Positions 38,747 through 49,537 are shown, counted from the first letter of the stretch. The stretch is 64,000 nt of DNA from Pricia antarctica (GCA_011050085.1 DRGL01000081.1:78270-142269); one strand, 5' to 3'. Numbers and translations: made by a program. Notes: a model not told the origin generated them from the sequence alone.

Positions 38747-40921
38747 TTATTTTTTTTTGAACAAGGTCGAAATCTTGTTACTTATTTCGGCTAGGGTCTC
38801 GAACGATTCAATAAACGTATCGTTCTTAAAATCAATTCTTGAAGCGTTAAAATTTACGCCCTGCATTGGGAATATCAGTATGTAGCTATACGTTTTGAAA
38901 TGGGTGTTCAGATAGGTAGGTATTTTAGTCATATGCTCTTGGTAAGATAGCTTATCCTTACGGCTCATTACAATGATAAGACTATCATCTTGACGAAAGG
39001 ATTTCGAAAGGATTAAAAAATCTTCCCAATCATCAAAAGCCTCGAATTCACATTCGACCGGATGTTTTGCATGTATTTCCCGAATAAAGTTCAAGGTTTC
39101 GGCAGTGGCATAAAACACCAGTTTTGCGCCCGAGTTACGCCCAATATTCCAGACTTTTAAAAGCCAGAACGGAAAGCCAATTTCTTTTTCGGCATGTTGG
39201 GGCACGATGATCAGATGCCTTTTGATAGTACCTAAGGGCTGCAGGGGTTTATAGATTAAACTGGTAGTGTCGCATTTACTCAGAATACCTTCAGTAAGGT
39301 TTCCCAGAAAAGAATCGGAAATACCTTGTTTTATGTGAAGGCCTAAAATAAGATCACTTATTTCATGTTCCTTGATTACGTTCGAGATTCCGTTGACGAT
39401 GTTTATATCGTAACGTAGCAATTGATGCAAATGATTATCGGTTGCGGAAGCCGTTATCGCTGCTTTTTCGAGTAGTTTTTTTGCATTCTTGTTCGTAGCG
39501 TTGTTCGACTTTTCGGTCGCTATGATGTTCAACGCATATAAACCATTTTTGTTTTTGTTAGATATGATGGTTGTCCCCAAGTTGATCAGTTCGTCCATCG
39601 TCTCCGAATTATGAATTGGGATAAGGATTTTCTCAACGATATCGGATTCTTCAGCTGCAGTATCGCCGGCAGCTTCTGCTAAGGCAATATTTTTAGCTCC
39701 ACGTTGGGCAACGAACGTAGCAATGGTACAGGTTACCAAAATCATAAGGATGGTTCCGTTCAATATGCTTTCATTGAGTAGGCGTACCGGCTCACCGGAT
39801 GCCGTTTCGCCGACTATGATGTTATATCCTACCAATACGGCAGCCAGGGTTGCGGCGGCTTGCGCATTGCTGAGCCCAAATATCAACCTGCGTTCATCGA
39901 CAGAGAATTTAAAGGTTTTTTGGGTTAACCATGCGGCAATGAACTTCGCCAAGGTGGCAACCACAATCATGAGAAGGGCCACTTTAAGCGTCTCAAAATC
40001 CTTAAAAAAAGCCTGATAGTCGATGAGCATTCCCACTCCGATTAAGAAAAACGGGATAAAAATAGCGTTCCCCACAAATTCAATACGGTTCATTAACGGC
40101 GATGTGTGTGGAATAAGGCGATTAAGGGCAAGACCGGTCAGAAATGCTCCTATGATAGGTTCGATACCTGCGACCTCGGCCAGAAACGAACCTAAAAAAA
40201 CCATGGCTAGCACAAAGATATATTGGGAGATATAATCGTCGAACCGTTTCAAGAACCACCGGCCGATAATCGGAAAAACAAGCAGTACGATCAATCCAAA
40301 AATTAAAATCGAAACCGTAAGTCGTAACCAGAACGCGGTATTGACCTCACCCGTAGACATACCTACTATTACGGCAAGAACGAGCAGGGCCAACGTATCG
40401 GTGATTATCGTACCTCCGACGGTTATGTTGACCGCCCTGTTTTTAGCGACCCCTAATTTACTGACCATAGGGTAGGCTAGCAAGGTGTGTGAAGCGAACA
40501 TACTGGCAAGGAGAATGGAAGTTGGAACCGATAATCGTAAAATATAGATGCCCGCGGCAAAACCCAAGGTCATGGGTATGAGAAAGGTATACATTCCGAA
40601 GACCAAGCTCTTTTTACTATTCTTTTTAAAATCCGCCAAGTCGATTTCAAGTCCCGCCAAAAACATAATGTAGAGTAGCCCCGCCGTTCCGGAGAGAATA
40701 ATTCCACTGTCACGTTCCATCAGATTAAGACAATGAGGCCCGATAATCGCACCCGCTATTATAAGGCCTAAAAGATGGGGAATGCGTATCTTGTTGAGTA
40801 AGATCGGCGCTATAAGAATTATGGCCAAAATTACTAAAAACTTTAATACTGGATCTGCGAATGGCAGCGTGAAATCAATAGCAAGTAGCATCATTGTATC
40901 TGGTTTTACTATCGAAGACAC
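38747..40921 (-). CDS. CPA2-type cation:proton antiporter with C-terminal USP-like region
   Basis: This 724-residue inner-membrane protein has about 12 helices in residues 15-410 (monovalent cation:proton antiporter-2 type). Landmarks are RIPHLLGLIIAGAIIGPH and EPIIGAFLTGLALNR. Beyond residue 430 a soluble region of nearly 300 residues resembles two universal-stress-protein-like domains (ILIPIHNSETMDELINLG; HLIIVPQHAEKEIGFP), a probable regulatory module. Ion specificity (Na+ or K+) cannot be read. The start may be the ATG at 40894 (MMLLAIDF) instead. Confidence 0.88.
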   Translation of the reverse strand: MSSIVKPDTMMLLAIDFTLPFADPVLKFLVILAIILIAPILLNKIRIPHLLGLIIAGAIIGPHCLNLMERDSGIILSGTAGLLYIMFLAGLEIDLADFKKNSKKSLVFGMYTFLIPMTLGFAAGIYILRLSVPTSILLASMFASHTLLAYPMVSKLGVAKNRAVNITVGGTIITDTLALLVLAVIVGMSTGEVNTAFWLRLTVSILIFGLIVLLVFPIIGRWFLKRFDDYISQYIFVLAMVFLGSFLAEVAGIEPIIGAFLTGLALNRLIPHTSPLMNRIEFVGNAIFIPFFLIGVGMLIDYQAFFKDFETLKVALLMIVVATLAKFIAAWLTQKTFKFSVDERRLIFGLSNAQAAATLAAVLVGYNIIVGETASGEPVRLLNESILNGTILMILVTCTIATFVAQRGAKNIALAEAAGDTAAEESDIVEKILIPIHNSETMDELINLGTTIISNKNKNGLYALNIIATEKSNNATNKNAKKLLEKAAITASATDNHLHQLLRYDINIVNGISNVIKEHEISDLILGLHIKQGISDSFLGNLTEGILSKCDTTSLIYKPLQPLGTIKRHLIIVPQHAEKEIGFPFWLLKVWNIGRNSGAKLVFYATAETLNFIREIHAKHPVECEFEAFDDWEDFLILSKSFRQDDSLIIVMSRKDKLSYQEHMTKIPTYLNTHFKTYSYILIFPMQGVNFNASRIDFKNDTFIESFETLAEISNKISTLFKKK

Positions 40922-41077
40922 TGTTATAAAATAACGGGATAAATGTAATTAATACTTACTCTAAAACATCGTCTTTTAGATTTCTATACGAATTCAATTG
41001 ATGTTAAAATGGCGTTAAATGAATAGCTAGCGACTGGTATCTGCGCTTAAACATTTTTAAATTTTTACTTTCGGTCG

Positions 41078-42364
41078 ATGCCTGACAAAGACAAAATTAA
41101 ATTGATGGATGCTATCGCCATCGGAATTGGCGGTATGGTAGGGGGCGGAATTTTTGCCGTTCTAGGCTTGGCAGTGTCCCTTGCAAAAGGGGGCACACCC
41201 TTGGCTTTTTTGTTTGCAGGCGTAATTGCTTTATTTACCGCTTATGCCTATGCAAAACTCTCACTGCAATTTCCGGACCGCGGCGGCACGGTTCGATTTA
41301 TTAACGAAGGTTTTGGCAGGGGTATCTTTAGCGGCGGCATAAACAATGTGCTTTGGGTAAGCTACATCATTATGTTATCGCTCTACGCCAGCGCATTCGG
41401 TTCATATGGCCCAGAACTGTTTTCCGTTACAGGCGATAAGCAGGTTGACAGTCACATTTATGTCACCTTTGTAGTACTGTTGGCCGCGATTATCAATTAC
41501 TATAGCCTGAAAGTGGTTGGGAAAATTGAAAGTACGGCCGTTTTTATTAAACTTTTTATTCTATTGGCCTTTGTCGGAATTGGTATTTACGGCCTCTCAG
41601 GTAATGCGAACCTATCACAGCTTGATCCGTTAAACTGGGAAGCTCCTTTGCAACTTATCGCCGGCGGTATGGTCATTTTTGTGGCCTATGAGGGATTTGA
41701 GCTGATTGCCAATGCTGTTCCGGATATGGTAAATCCGGAAAAGACGGTAACCAAGGCCTATTTCATTTCGGTAGGTTTTGTGGTATTGCTCTATATTTTG
41801 ATAGCAACTATCACTGTTGGGTCGCTTAATTTTGATGAAATCGCGAACGCGAAAGATTATGTTCTCGCCCAAGCCTCAAAACCACTTATCGGGCAGATTG
41901 GATTTACCGTCATGACTGTTGCAGCATTAATTTCTACGTTTTCAGCAATCAACGCGACCCTTTATGGAGGTAGTCGTGTGAGCTATGAACTTGCTGAAGA
42001 TGATGAGTTACCCCATGAATTCACGTATAAACTTTGGAACAAACCGATAGGTCTTCTTATAACGGTCATTCTTACCTTGGTCGTAGCCAATTTTATAAAT
42101 TTGGAGAGTATTTCGACTTCGGGTAGCGCCGGTTTTTTGTTGATTTTTGCCGTAGTCAACTATATCGCTTTTAGAAAAGCTGAACTATTGAAGGCAAGTA
42201 AAACGGTTACGCTTTTGGGAACACTACTATGTGCCGCTGCCTTTGTGGTGCTGATTGTGCAACAGTTTGGGTCAAACAAAACCGGTGTACTTATATCGCT
42301 TGGTATTATAGTGGCTTGCTTTGTGATTGAATTCGGATATGTCAAGTTTCGTAAAAATCAATAA
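41078..42364 (+). CDS. APC superfamily amino-acid permease
   Basis: This 428-residue transporter has about 12 predicted membrane helices. The conserved helix-1 motif IGIGGMVGGGIFAVLGLAVS and helix-6 VAYEGFELIANAVPDM are typical of the amino acid-polyamine-organocation family. It lies divergent from the antiporter across 156 bp. The substrate is not evident; the family transports amino acids or amines by H+ symport or exchange. Confidence 0.9.
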   Translation: MPDKDKIKLMDAIAIGIGGMVGGGIFAVLGLAVSLAKGGTPLAFLFAGVIALFTAYAYAKLSLQFPDRGGTVRFINEGFGRGIFSGGINNVLWVSYIIMLSLYASAFGSYGPELFSVTGDKQVDSHIYVTFVVLLAAIINYYSLKVVGKIESTAVFIKLFILLAFVGIGIYGLSGNANLSQLDPLNWEAPLQLIAGGMVIFVAYEGFELIANAVPDMVNPEKTVTKAYFISVGFVVLLYILIATITVGSLNFDEIANAKDYVLAQASKPLIGQIGFTVMTVAALISTFSAINATLYGGSRVSYELAEDDELPHEFTYKLWNKPIGLLITVILTLVVANFINLESISTSGSAGFLLIFAVVNYIAFRKAELLKASKTVTLLGTLLCAAAFVVLIVQQFGSNKTGVLISLGIIVACFVIEFGYVKFRKNQ

Positions 42365-42776
42365 TTTTTCGAAGTAGTTTGTAAAAAGATTGAAATGTAA
42401 TATTACCAATATTCATGTTTTTCGATTTTACTTTCAAAGTTGTTTTATAAACGTACCATTTTCATTGCTTTTTGAAAGGCTGAGGTAAAACGGTAATATT
42501 TATAATTGGTGGTAATTAATGCTATCAAGGTTGATTAAGAAAAAACTTTTCGTGTGGAGACTGTTGAGCGCTTAGTGGATGGTTTACGGTCTACTGGGGC
42601 GGTATAATTATTATTGTATTAGGACGGAAAACACGAAAAAGAAACTGTAAATCGCATTAATTCAATTGTATCTTAGGTTGTTCACTAATCATATATACTA
42701 AGATGCCTAACTAGGATGCTATATCTAAAAATACGGGACTTTCAATACAAAATAGGATATTTCAAAACCAATTCTT
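42365..42776. other. gene-free stretch before mscS
   Basis: 412 bp without a supported gene. Two frames near 42560-42690 each give 20-30 residue protein-like runs (for example ETVERLVDGLRSTGAV and DGKHEKETVNRINSIVS, separated by two stops), so a small decayed gene is possible. No RNA or terminator is recognised. Confidence 0.4.
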
Positions 42777-43628
42777 ATGCTAAAGAAGTTTTCTGGGGAA
42801 TTCAGTACTATCTCGATGATTGCCATTATCATTGCCGCGACCTTTTTGATCGCTTTTCTTTTCAATTGGATGGCACACCGCTATATTAAGCGAAGTTTGA
42901 TGATGCCCGACCATGACGTGACCAGCTTCCAGTTCTTCCGACATATTATAACCGCCATCATTTATCTCGTAGGATTTGCCGCTGCACTTGTGCAGATACC
43001 GGCACTAAAAATTGTTGGTCATTCCCTATTGGCTGGTGCGGGGGTTATTTCATTGGTTGCAGGGTTAGCATCACAACAGGCTTTAAGCAATATAATGAGC
43101 GGAATATTGATCGTAGTCTTTAAGCCTTTTCGAATCAACGATAGAATTACCCTGCGGGAAACGTTTACCGGCATCGTTGAAGACATCAATCTTCGACAGG
43201 TAGTTATTAGGGATTTTGAGAATAACCGGATTATCATCCCTAATTCTGTCATTAGCAGCGACATTATAGTGAATGCCCATATGAGCGATGCGAAGTGTTG
43301 CAAGATGATAGAAATCGGTATTGGTTATTCCTCAAACATGGAACGCGCCTTAGAAATAATGACGGAAGAAGTTGCTAAACACCCCCTCTACATAGATACT
43401 CGAACGCCCAAGGATATCAAAAACGGAACACCTTTAGTAGTCGCAAGGGTCATTGCTCTAGCCGAATCTTCGGTTACCTTAAAGGTATGGGCTTGGGCCG
43501 AAAATGCTACCGACGGTTTTGTACTCTATTGTGATCTTTTACAAAGCATCAAACACCGTTTTGATGCGGAAAATATTGAGATTCCCTTCCCACAGCGGAA
43601 AGTTACGCTGCAAAAAGAAGAGGACTAA
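42777..43628 (+). CDS. small-conductance mechanosensitive channel (MscS family)
   Basis: This 283-residue inner-membrane tension-gated channel has three predicted helices (about 14-33, 55-78, 82-110). The pore helix SLLAGAGVISLVAGLASQQA is rich in Gly and Ala as expected, and the beta domain follows (FKPFRINDRITLRETFTGIV, NNRIIIPNSVI). It protects against hypo-osmotic shock. It stands alone on the plus strand. Confidence 0.93.
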   Translation: MLKKFSGEFSTISMIAIIIAATFLIAFLFNWMAHRYIKRSLMMPDHDVTSFQFFRHIITAIIYLVGFAAALVQIPALKIVGHSLLAGAGVISLVAGLASQQALSNIMSGILIVVFKPFRINDRITLRETFTGIVEDINLRQVVIRDFENNRIIIPNSVISSDIIVNAHMSDAKCCKMIEIGIGYSSNMERALEIMTEEVAKHPLYIDTRTPKDIKNGTPLVVARVIALAESSVTLKVWAWAENATDGFVLYCDLLQSIKHRFDAENIEIPFPQRKVTLQKEED

Positions 43629-43694
43629 ATTTTGATTGTAACTTTTTCTAAAGGATGTGCACCTTTATATTATGGACTTGATATAACCCAGTAA

Positions 43695-44375
43695 TCATCC
43701 GCCAAAAAAATGACCGATAAGGGCGGTCATTCCCATGGCAATCGTTCCCCAAAATGTTATTCGTAGTACCGCCTTTATAATATTTGAACCCCCTGCTTTT
43801 GCCGCGACAATGCCCAAAACAATCAGAAATATTAAGGCGGAAGCGTATTGTATGTATTCCATCCATTTTAGATATGCCGAAAAGGCGACAAGTACCGGAA
43901 GTAGTCCGCCAACGGTAAAGGCTGCTCCTGAAGATAAAGCTGCCTGCAAAGGTTTTGCCTGTGTAATGTCATTGATAGCCAATTCATCGCGTGCATGGGC
44001 TTCGAGAGCATTATGGGCCGTAAGTTGTTTAGATACTTGCATTGCCAAGTCTTTATCAAGCCCCCTTTTTTCATAAATTTCGGCAAGTTCTTCGAGTTCG
44101 GCTTGGGGTGATTCCTCTAATTCTTTTCGCTCCCTGTCTAGGTCGGCAGTTTCTATATCGCTTTGTGAACTTACGGAAACATATTCTCCGGCCGCCATTG
44201 ACAACGCACCTGCCACCAATCCGGCAACACCGGCAAGAAGGATGGGTTCTCTTGTGGTACTGGCAGCTGCAACCCCAATGATAATACTGGCAGTAGAGAG
44301 AATACCATCATTCGCGCCGAGCACGGCCGCCCTGAGCCAACCACTCCGATTTCCATAATGTTCTTCGTTATCCAT
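43695..44375 (-). CDS. VIT1/CCC1-family membrane protein
   Basis: This integral membrane protein of about 226 residues belongs to the vacuolar iron transporter/CCC1 family (Fe or Mn transport). The ATG at 44375 (MDNEEHYGNRSGWLRAAVLG) is used, since the upstream frame is not conserved. The signature AAVLGANDGILSTASIIIGV and MAAGEYVSVSSQSD are present, and the acidic cytoplasmic helix (about 75-120) carries Glu residues that could bind metal. About five helices are predicted. Confidence 0.9.
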   Translation of the reverse strand: MDNEEHYGNRSGWLRAAVLGANDGILSTASIIIGVAAASTTREPILLAGVAGLVAGALSMAAGEYVSVSSQSDIETADLDRERKELEESPQAELEELAEIYEKRGLDKDLAMQVSKQLTAHNALEAHARDELAINDITQAKPLQAALSSGAAFTVGGLLPVLVAFSAYLKWMEYIQYASALIFLIVLGIVAAKAGGSNIIKAVLRITFWGTIAMGMTALIGHFFGG

Positions 44376-44564
44376 TTTATACAGTAAAAGTAAATTCAAA
44401 GATACGCGGTATTTAAAATCAACCACAATCTGTAATCCGGATCTATTTCAATGTTCGTATAGACAGTCAACCTATAAAACTTTATTTCTATTAAATCAGC
44501 GGCCATTTGGCATTGCATATCAAACTTCTAGGGAGAAAATGGTTTGATACATTTTTGTGGAAAA

Positions 44565-46301
44565 CTATTCCGTGGTTTCGACAATACTCCCGCACGTCAT
44601 CATTTGCTCTCCATAATATGGGTTTCGGATTTTTTTTGTAGCACTTATCCAAAAACCCCCCTTATTGTTATTGGCCATCGGACATTTCTGAATGAATAGC
44701 TCTGGATTTAGGTTTTTGATATTTATAGCAAAGGGAATAAGATTTTGATTTAGCGATACAAAATGATTTCGCTGTATTTTCAAATCGGTGTTTTCGGCGA
44801 TAGCATTGAGCATTTGCAAACTTTTGGAAAAATGGGATTCTGCCATTTCCCCCAAATTACGATCATCGATGGCATTCATATTCTTTGCTGTTTCCCCTGC
44901 AAAAACGGAAACCTGCTTCGCGTCACTTGCTACAAAGGCATCCTTCATTTTCAAATAGGATGGAAGAACCTTATTTTGGAATTCTTTTTGAAAGTTATCC
45001 GATAGTTCCATTTTCATTTCGGTAGCCTCTTCAATCTGCTGTTCATCCTTTTGATTCATCATTGATTTTTTTCCCTGTAACTGCGCTGCTGCATCTACTG
45101 TAAACGTACCGTTGGTCACAATTTCGTCACCCACTTGTAATCCGGATAGAATTGTAAAGCTGTCTCCACGTCTATTGCCTAGGGAAACCTCCCGCATTTC
45201 AAAAATGGGCTCATCGGGATTGGTCTTTACATAAACCAAAGAACGTTCACCCGTCCACAGTACTGCAGTTGCCGGGATGCTGATTTCTTTCGAAGCAATT
45301 TCAGACTCATTTTCGATTTTACCCGTTACAAACATTCCAGGCTTGAAAATCCCCTCTTTATTTTTAAGTACAGCCCGTATGGTTACCGTTCGGGTCTGCG
45401 TATTTAAAACGGGATCAACGAATGAAACTTTTGTATCAAAGGTTTTATTGGGATAGGCATTCGATATAATCTTGATATTTTGTCCTTTTTGTAATTGGGC
45501 AATCTGGTTCTCGTAGGCATCGAATTCTGCCCAAACCGAACTGAGGTTGCTAACCTTAAAAATGGGCATTCCGTCCACGATATGTGCGCCTTCGGTTACT
45601 GAAATGTCGGTAATTACACCAGAGACATGGGAATAGATTGGAAATTGTTCTACAATCTTCCCTGTCCGTTCGATTTCATCCAAGACATCGCCATGTATCT
45701 TCCAATTATTAAATTTATTTCGTACTGCTGTGTAAAGTTCAGGTTGAGACGCCTTGATTCGATAAGCGGTAATCAATTCTTGTTGGGCGGCTACTAACGA
45801 AGGAGAATAAACGGTGGCCACACGTTGCCCCTTATTTACTTTTTGTCCTAGAGAATTTACGAACAATCGCTCCACCCTTCCATCAAAATGGGCAGGTTGA
45901 GTGGCAGTTTCATCGACATTCTCGGTAATTTTTCCTGAGAGTGAAATGTTAGAATTGCCATCGGCCGCTTCGCTTCCTACTAGACTAGTTTCCACATTGG
46001 CCAAGGCAATAGCATTTTCGGTCATTTTGATTTCGTTCATGGCCAGACCTTCGCCACTTGATTCTGCCGGAATGAGTTCCATTCCGCAAATCGGGCAGTC
46101 TCCAGGTTCTTGCCGCATTATCTGTGGGTGCATGGAACAAGTCCACATTTCTTCCGCTGTTTCCCCAGAATGGTCATGATTAGATGTATTCGAACTATCC
46201 ATTTTTTGGTTGGAACCAACCTGTGAATCTCCGAAAACAAGCCAACCGACAAATAATCCAACCATCAAGGCGACACCAATGTACAAGACGTTTTTATTCA
46301 T
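44565..46301 (-). CDS. cusB: CusB-type RND periplasmic adaptor with HMBD and DUF3347
   Basis: This 578-residue adaptor links an RND pump to its outer-membrane channel for Cu(I)/Ag(I) export. Parts in order: N-terminal membrane anchor (about 5-24), heavy-metal-binding domain (WTCSMHPQIMRQEPGDCPIC, about 53-72), membrane-fusion core (about 100-410) and a C-terminal DUF3347 domain (about 440-575). The end reads CPMANNNKGGFWIS, IRNPYYG and MMTCG, offering Cys and Met ligands. It is last of the copper genes and about 10 kb from cusA, which is an unusual split, but is on the same strand. Confidence 0.9.
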   Translation of the reverse strand: MNKNVLYIGVALMVGLFVGWLVFGDSQVGSNQKMDSSNTSNHDHSGETAEEMWTCSMHPQIMRQEPGDCPICGMELIPAESSGEGLAMNEIKMTENAIALANVETSLVGSEAADGNSNISLSGKITENVDETATQPAHFDGRVERLFVNSLGQKVNKGQRVATVYSPSLVAAQQELITAYRIKASQPELYTAVRNKFNNWKIHGDVLDEIERTGKIVEQFPIYSHVSGVITDISVTEGAHIVDGMPIFKVSNLSSVWAEFDAYENQIAQLQKGQNIKIISNAYPNKTFDTKVSFVDPVLNTQTRTVTIRAVLKNKEGIFKPGMFVTGKIENESEIASKEISIPATAVLWTGERSLVYVKTNPDEPIFEMREVSLGNRRGDSFTILSGLQVGDEIVTNGTFTVDAAAQLQGKKSMMNQKDEQQIEEATEMKMELSDNFQKEFQNKVLPSYLKMKDAFVASDAKQVSVFAGETAKNMNAIDDRNLGEMAESHFSKSLQMLNAIAENTDLKIQRNHFVSLNQNLIPFAINIKNLNPELFIQKCPMANNNKGGFWISATKKIRNPYYGEQMMTCGSIVETTE

Positions 46302-46495
46302 AATATTTCTTTTGAATACTTCATTATGATTAGCGTAACTAGAATTTTTATTTCAACTGTGCATTCAATACCTACACTTTAATTTTTCCATTTGATTCTG
46401 TATTACCAATACCATACCATTATAAAAGCTTCTAGTATTACGTAATCCGAAATCCACTATTTTATTAAAATCCTAGGTATAGAAAAGTGTTATTA

Positions 46496-46990
46496 CTACT
46501 CGTTTTCTAACCTTTCTATCATCACTTTCATTTCCCCAATTTCCTTTTTTTGGGCCTTAATGATACCTTCGGCCAACTTCTTAACTTCAGGATCCTCGAT
46601 ATCTGCCCTTTCGCTGGTTAATATCGCGATGGAGTGATGTGGAATCATAGCCTTCATCCAAAGCACATCGCCAATGATAGGTTTCTGGGAACGTACTAGT
46701 ACTAAAGCAGTAACGAACAAGGCGATGCTTCCCAAGTAAATAGTTATATTCTTTCTCTTATTCTTATACATCTTACGCATTAGAGATAGCATAATGACGG
46801 CCATGGCCGCAATCCCCAAACAAGACATATAGAATCGGGTCAAACTAAAATATACTTGGTCTAGTGCGTAGGTGTTAAGGTACATCGTGATATACATCGC
46901 GACAAACGAAAGAGCTAGCATGAGCATAAAGTTCGCGTAGTCGTTCCCCATAGTACTAGTGTCTTTAATCGTCTTTTTATTCTGTTCCAT
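46496..46990 (-). CDS. DUF305 family membrane protein
   Basis: This 164-residue protein has three predicted helices (about 15-38, 48-70, 80-100) followed by a DUF305-type ferritin-like helical tail. The motif MIPHHSIAILTSERADIED with its paired His is typical. DUF305 members often accompany copper resistance genes and may bind Cu through the HH and Met residues. It lies 30 bp after the P-type ATPase gene on the same strand. Confidence 0.83.
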   Translation of the reverse strand: MEQNKKTIKDTSTMGNDYANFMLMLALSFVAMYITMYLNTYALDQVYFSLTRFYMSCLGIAAMAVIMLSLMRKMYKNKRKNITIYLGSIALFVTALVLVRSQKPIIGDVLWMKAMIPHHSIAILTSERADIEDPEVKKLAEGIIKAQKKEIGEMKVMIERLENE

Positions 46991-47020
46991 GATTTATATG
47001 TATTAGCGCTAAATTTATTA

Positions 47021-49537
47021 TTAAGAGATTGATTTTGTTCTTAGCCGTAAGGCATTGGCGATGACCGAGACAGAGCTAAAGCTCATGGCCAAAGCTGCAA
47101 TCATAGGAGACAGCAGAATTCCGAAAATCGGAAACAATATTCCTGCGGCAATCGGTACGCCGAGCGTATTGTATACTAGGGCAAAAAACAAGTTTTGTTT
47201 TATATTTTTCATCACGGCGTCACTTAGGTTCCGTGCCTTCACTATACCGTGAAGGTCACCCTTGACCAACGTGATCATAGCACTCTCGATGGCTACATCG
47301 GTTCCGGTGCCCATGGCGATACCTACATCGCTTTTTGCCAAAGCCGGGGCATCGTTGATACCGTCGCCTGCCATGGCTACAATATGACCTTGCTCTTGTA
47401 GTTTTTTTACTTCTTCCAGTTTATTTTCGGGTAACATTCCGGCTTTAAAACTGGCGAGATTTAGTTCGCTGGCCACCGCTTTTGCCGTGTCGTGATTGTC
47501 TCCAGTAAGCATGATCACATCGATGCCTTTATCCTGCAGCGCTTTTATGGCTTTAGCACTGGTTTTTTTGATTTTATCCCCTATGACTACATAGCCGGCC
47601 ACTTTGCCATCGATGGCTAAATACGAAACTGTTTTTCCGTTTTTCTGAAAGGCTTGTACTTCGGTTTCCATTTCAGGCAAAATGTCGGCCTTGGCATACG
47701 CCATCATTGTAGCGTTGCCCAAATCGAGTGCTGATCCATTAACAGAGCCTTTCACCCCTTTACCGGTAACTGCACTGAAGTCTTTTACTTTGAGTATTTC
47801 AATTTTTTGTTCTTTTCCGTATGTAACGGTAGCTTCGGCAAGTGGGTGTTCGCTAGCAGTGTTCAATGAAGCTACAAGCTGCGTTATTTTCTCCTCAGGA
47901 TATGCTTCGCTGAATGAGCCCATCTTCTCTACGGTTGGCTTTCCTTCGGTAATCGTCCCTGTTTTATCTACAATCAAGGTATCGACCTTATCCATCTTTT
48001 CCAAAGCCTCTGCATTTTTTATCAATACGCCATTTTGGGCTCCCTTTCCTACACCTACCATAACGGACATAGGTGTCGCTAATCCCAGCGCACAAGGACA
48101 GGCAATTATCAAGACCGCAATGGCATTGACCAACGCATAGACATAGGCCGGATCAGGCCCCCAAACGGCCCAGACCACAAAGGTGATGACGGCAATAATG
48201 ACAACCACGGGCACAAAATATCCCGAAACGGTATCCGCCAGCTTTTGGATAGGAGCACGGCTGCGGCTGGCATCGTTCACCATATGCACGATTTGGGAAA
48301 GTAAGGTGTCGCTCCCTACCTTTTCGGCTTTCATCAAAAAGGACTGATTGCCATTAATCGTTCCGCTACTTACGCTATCATTTTCTGATTTTTCAACGGG
48401 AATGGGCTCGCCAGAAATCATCGATTCATCTACCGACGTGTACCCTTCCGTAATAATGCCATCGACCGGAATTTTATCGCCAGGTTTAACACGAAGGATA
48501 TCCCCTTTTTGAATTAGGTCTATTGAAACGGTTTCTTCGTTTCCATCGACAACGCGCACCGCTTTGTTGGGTGCCAATTTCAATAATTCCTTTACTGCCG
48601 AGTTGGTCTTGCTGTGCGCCCTTGCCTCTAAAACTTGGCCCATTAAAACCAAGGTTAGAATTACCGTTGCCGCTTCAAAGTAAACGTGAACCGCCCCCGA
48701 TTCTGTCTTGAACTGCGCTGGGAAAAAGTCAGGAAACAGCATCCCGAACACGCTGAATAGCCAAGCGACCCCTGAACCGATGCCTATGAGGGTAAACATA
48801 TTGAGGTTCCAGGTTGTAATACTACGGTAGGCCCGTTCAAAGAACATCCAAGTTGCATAGAACACCACCGGAAACGATAGGCCGAACTGGATCCAGTTCC
48901 ACCATTTCTGTTCCAGTATATCGTACAACGGATTGTTGGGAATCATCTCGCTCATGGCGATAAGGAATATGGGCAATGTAAAACCAAGTGCTATCCAGAA
49001 CTTTTTCATTAGTGTTTTGTAGGTCTTCTCCTCTGCGGAAAGGTCTGGTTGCAACGGTACTAAGTCCATCCCGCAAATGGGGCAAGCTCCGGGTTCATCC
49101 TGTATAACATCCGGATGCATGGGGCATGTCCATTGTTCCGATAAGGTAGCGGATAGATTCTGCTCTTCTACGAGATCCATGCCGCAAATGGGACAATCTC
49201 CTGGCTTGTCATACGTTTTATCGCCTTCACAGTGCATGGGGCAGTAAAAGTTACCAGTTCCTTTCCCCTTTGGCTTTTCTTGTGTAGTTTTTTTGGGAAC
49301 TGTATTCTCAACATTCCCTTCCTCTCTTGGCATTTGAATGGAATATCGGCCCCCATCATCTTGCAAAGCCTTTTGAAAAGTCTCGATGGCGATATGCGAA
49401 TCCATCTCAATCGCAGCTTCCGCCTTTTCCAAATCGACGGATGCATTCTTCACGCCTTCCACTTTTGAAAGTGTGTTTTCAACATGACTGCGGCAACCAT
49501 TGCAGGTCATCCCTTCTATATGATAGGTATGTTTCAT
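47021..49537 (-). CDS. copA: Cu(I)-exporting P1B-type ATPase
   Basis: This 838-residue ATP-driven inner-membrane pump moves Cu+ (or Ag+) out of the cytoplasm. An HMA domain (residues 1-70, GMTCNGC) is followed by two heavy-metal-binding CPMH...CPICGMDLV modules (about 97-123 and 135-161). The membrane part has CPC (IIACPCALGLATP), the phosphorylated Asp in DKTGTITEG and the GDGINDAPAL hinge. The P1B-1 type Asn/Tyr and Met/Ser residues of the last helices are present in NLFFALVYN and MSFSSVSVI. Two HMBD modules plus one HMA make an enlarged N-terminus. Confidence 0.95.
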   Translation of the reverse strand: MKHTYHIEGMTCNGCRSHVENTLSKVEGVKNASVDLEKAEAAIEMDSHIAIETFQKALQDDGGRYSIQMPREEGNVENTVPKKTTQEKPKGKGTGNFYCPMHCEGDKTYDKPGDCPICGMDLVEEQNLSATLSEQWTCPMHPDVIQDEPGACPICGMDLVPLQPDLSAEEKTYKTLMKKFWIALGFTLPIFLIAMSEMIPNNPLYDILEQKWWNWIQFGLSFPVVFYATWMFFERAYRSITTWNLNMFTLIGIGSGVAWLFSVFGMLFPDFFPAQFKTESGAVHVYFEAATVILTLVLMGQVLEARAHSKTNSAVKELLKLAPNKAVRVVDGNEETVSIDLIQKGDILRVKPGDKIPVDGIITEGYTSVDESMISGEPIPVEKSENDSVSSGTINGNQSFLMKAEKVGSDTLLSQIVHMVNDASRSRAPIQKLADTVSGYFVPVVVIIAVITFVVWAVWGPDPAYVYALVNAIAVLIIACPCALGLATPMSVMVGVGKGAQNGVLIKNAEALEKMDKVDTLIVDKTGTITEGKPTVEKMGSFSEAYPEEKITQLVASLNTASEHPLAEATVTYGKEQKIEILKVKDFSAVTGKGVKGSVNGSALDLGNATMMAYAKADILPEMETEVQAFQKNGKTVSYLAIDGKVAGYVVIGDKIKKTSAKAIKALQDKGIDVIMLTGDNHDTAKAVASELNLASFKAGMLPENKLEEVKKLQEQGHIVAMAGDGINDAPALAKSDVGIAMGTGTDVAIESAMITLVKGDLHGIVKARNLSDAVMKNIKQNLFFALVYNTLGVPIAAGILFPIFGILLSPMIAALAMSFSSVSVIANALRLRTKSIS

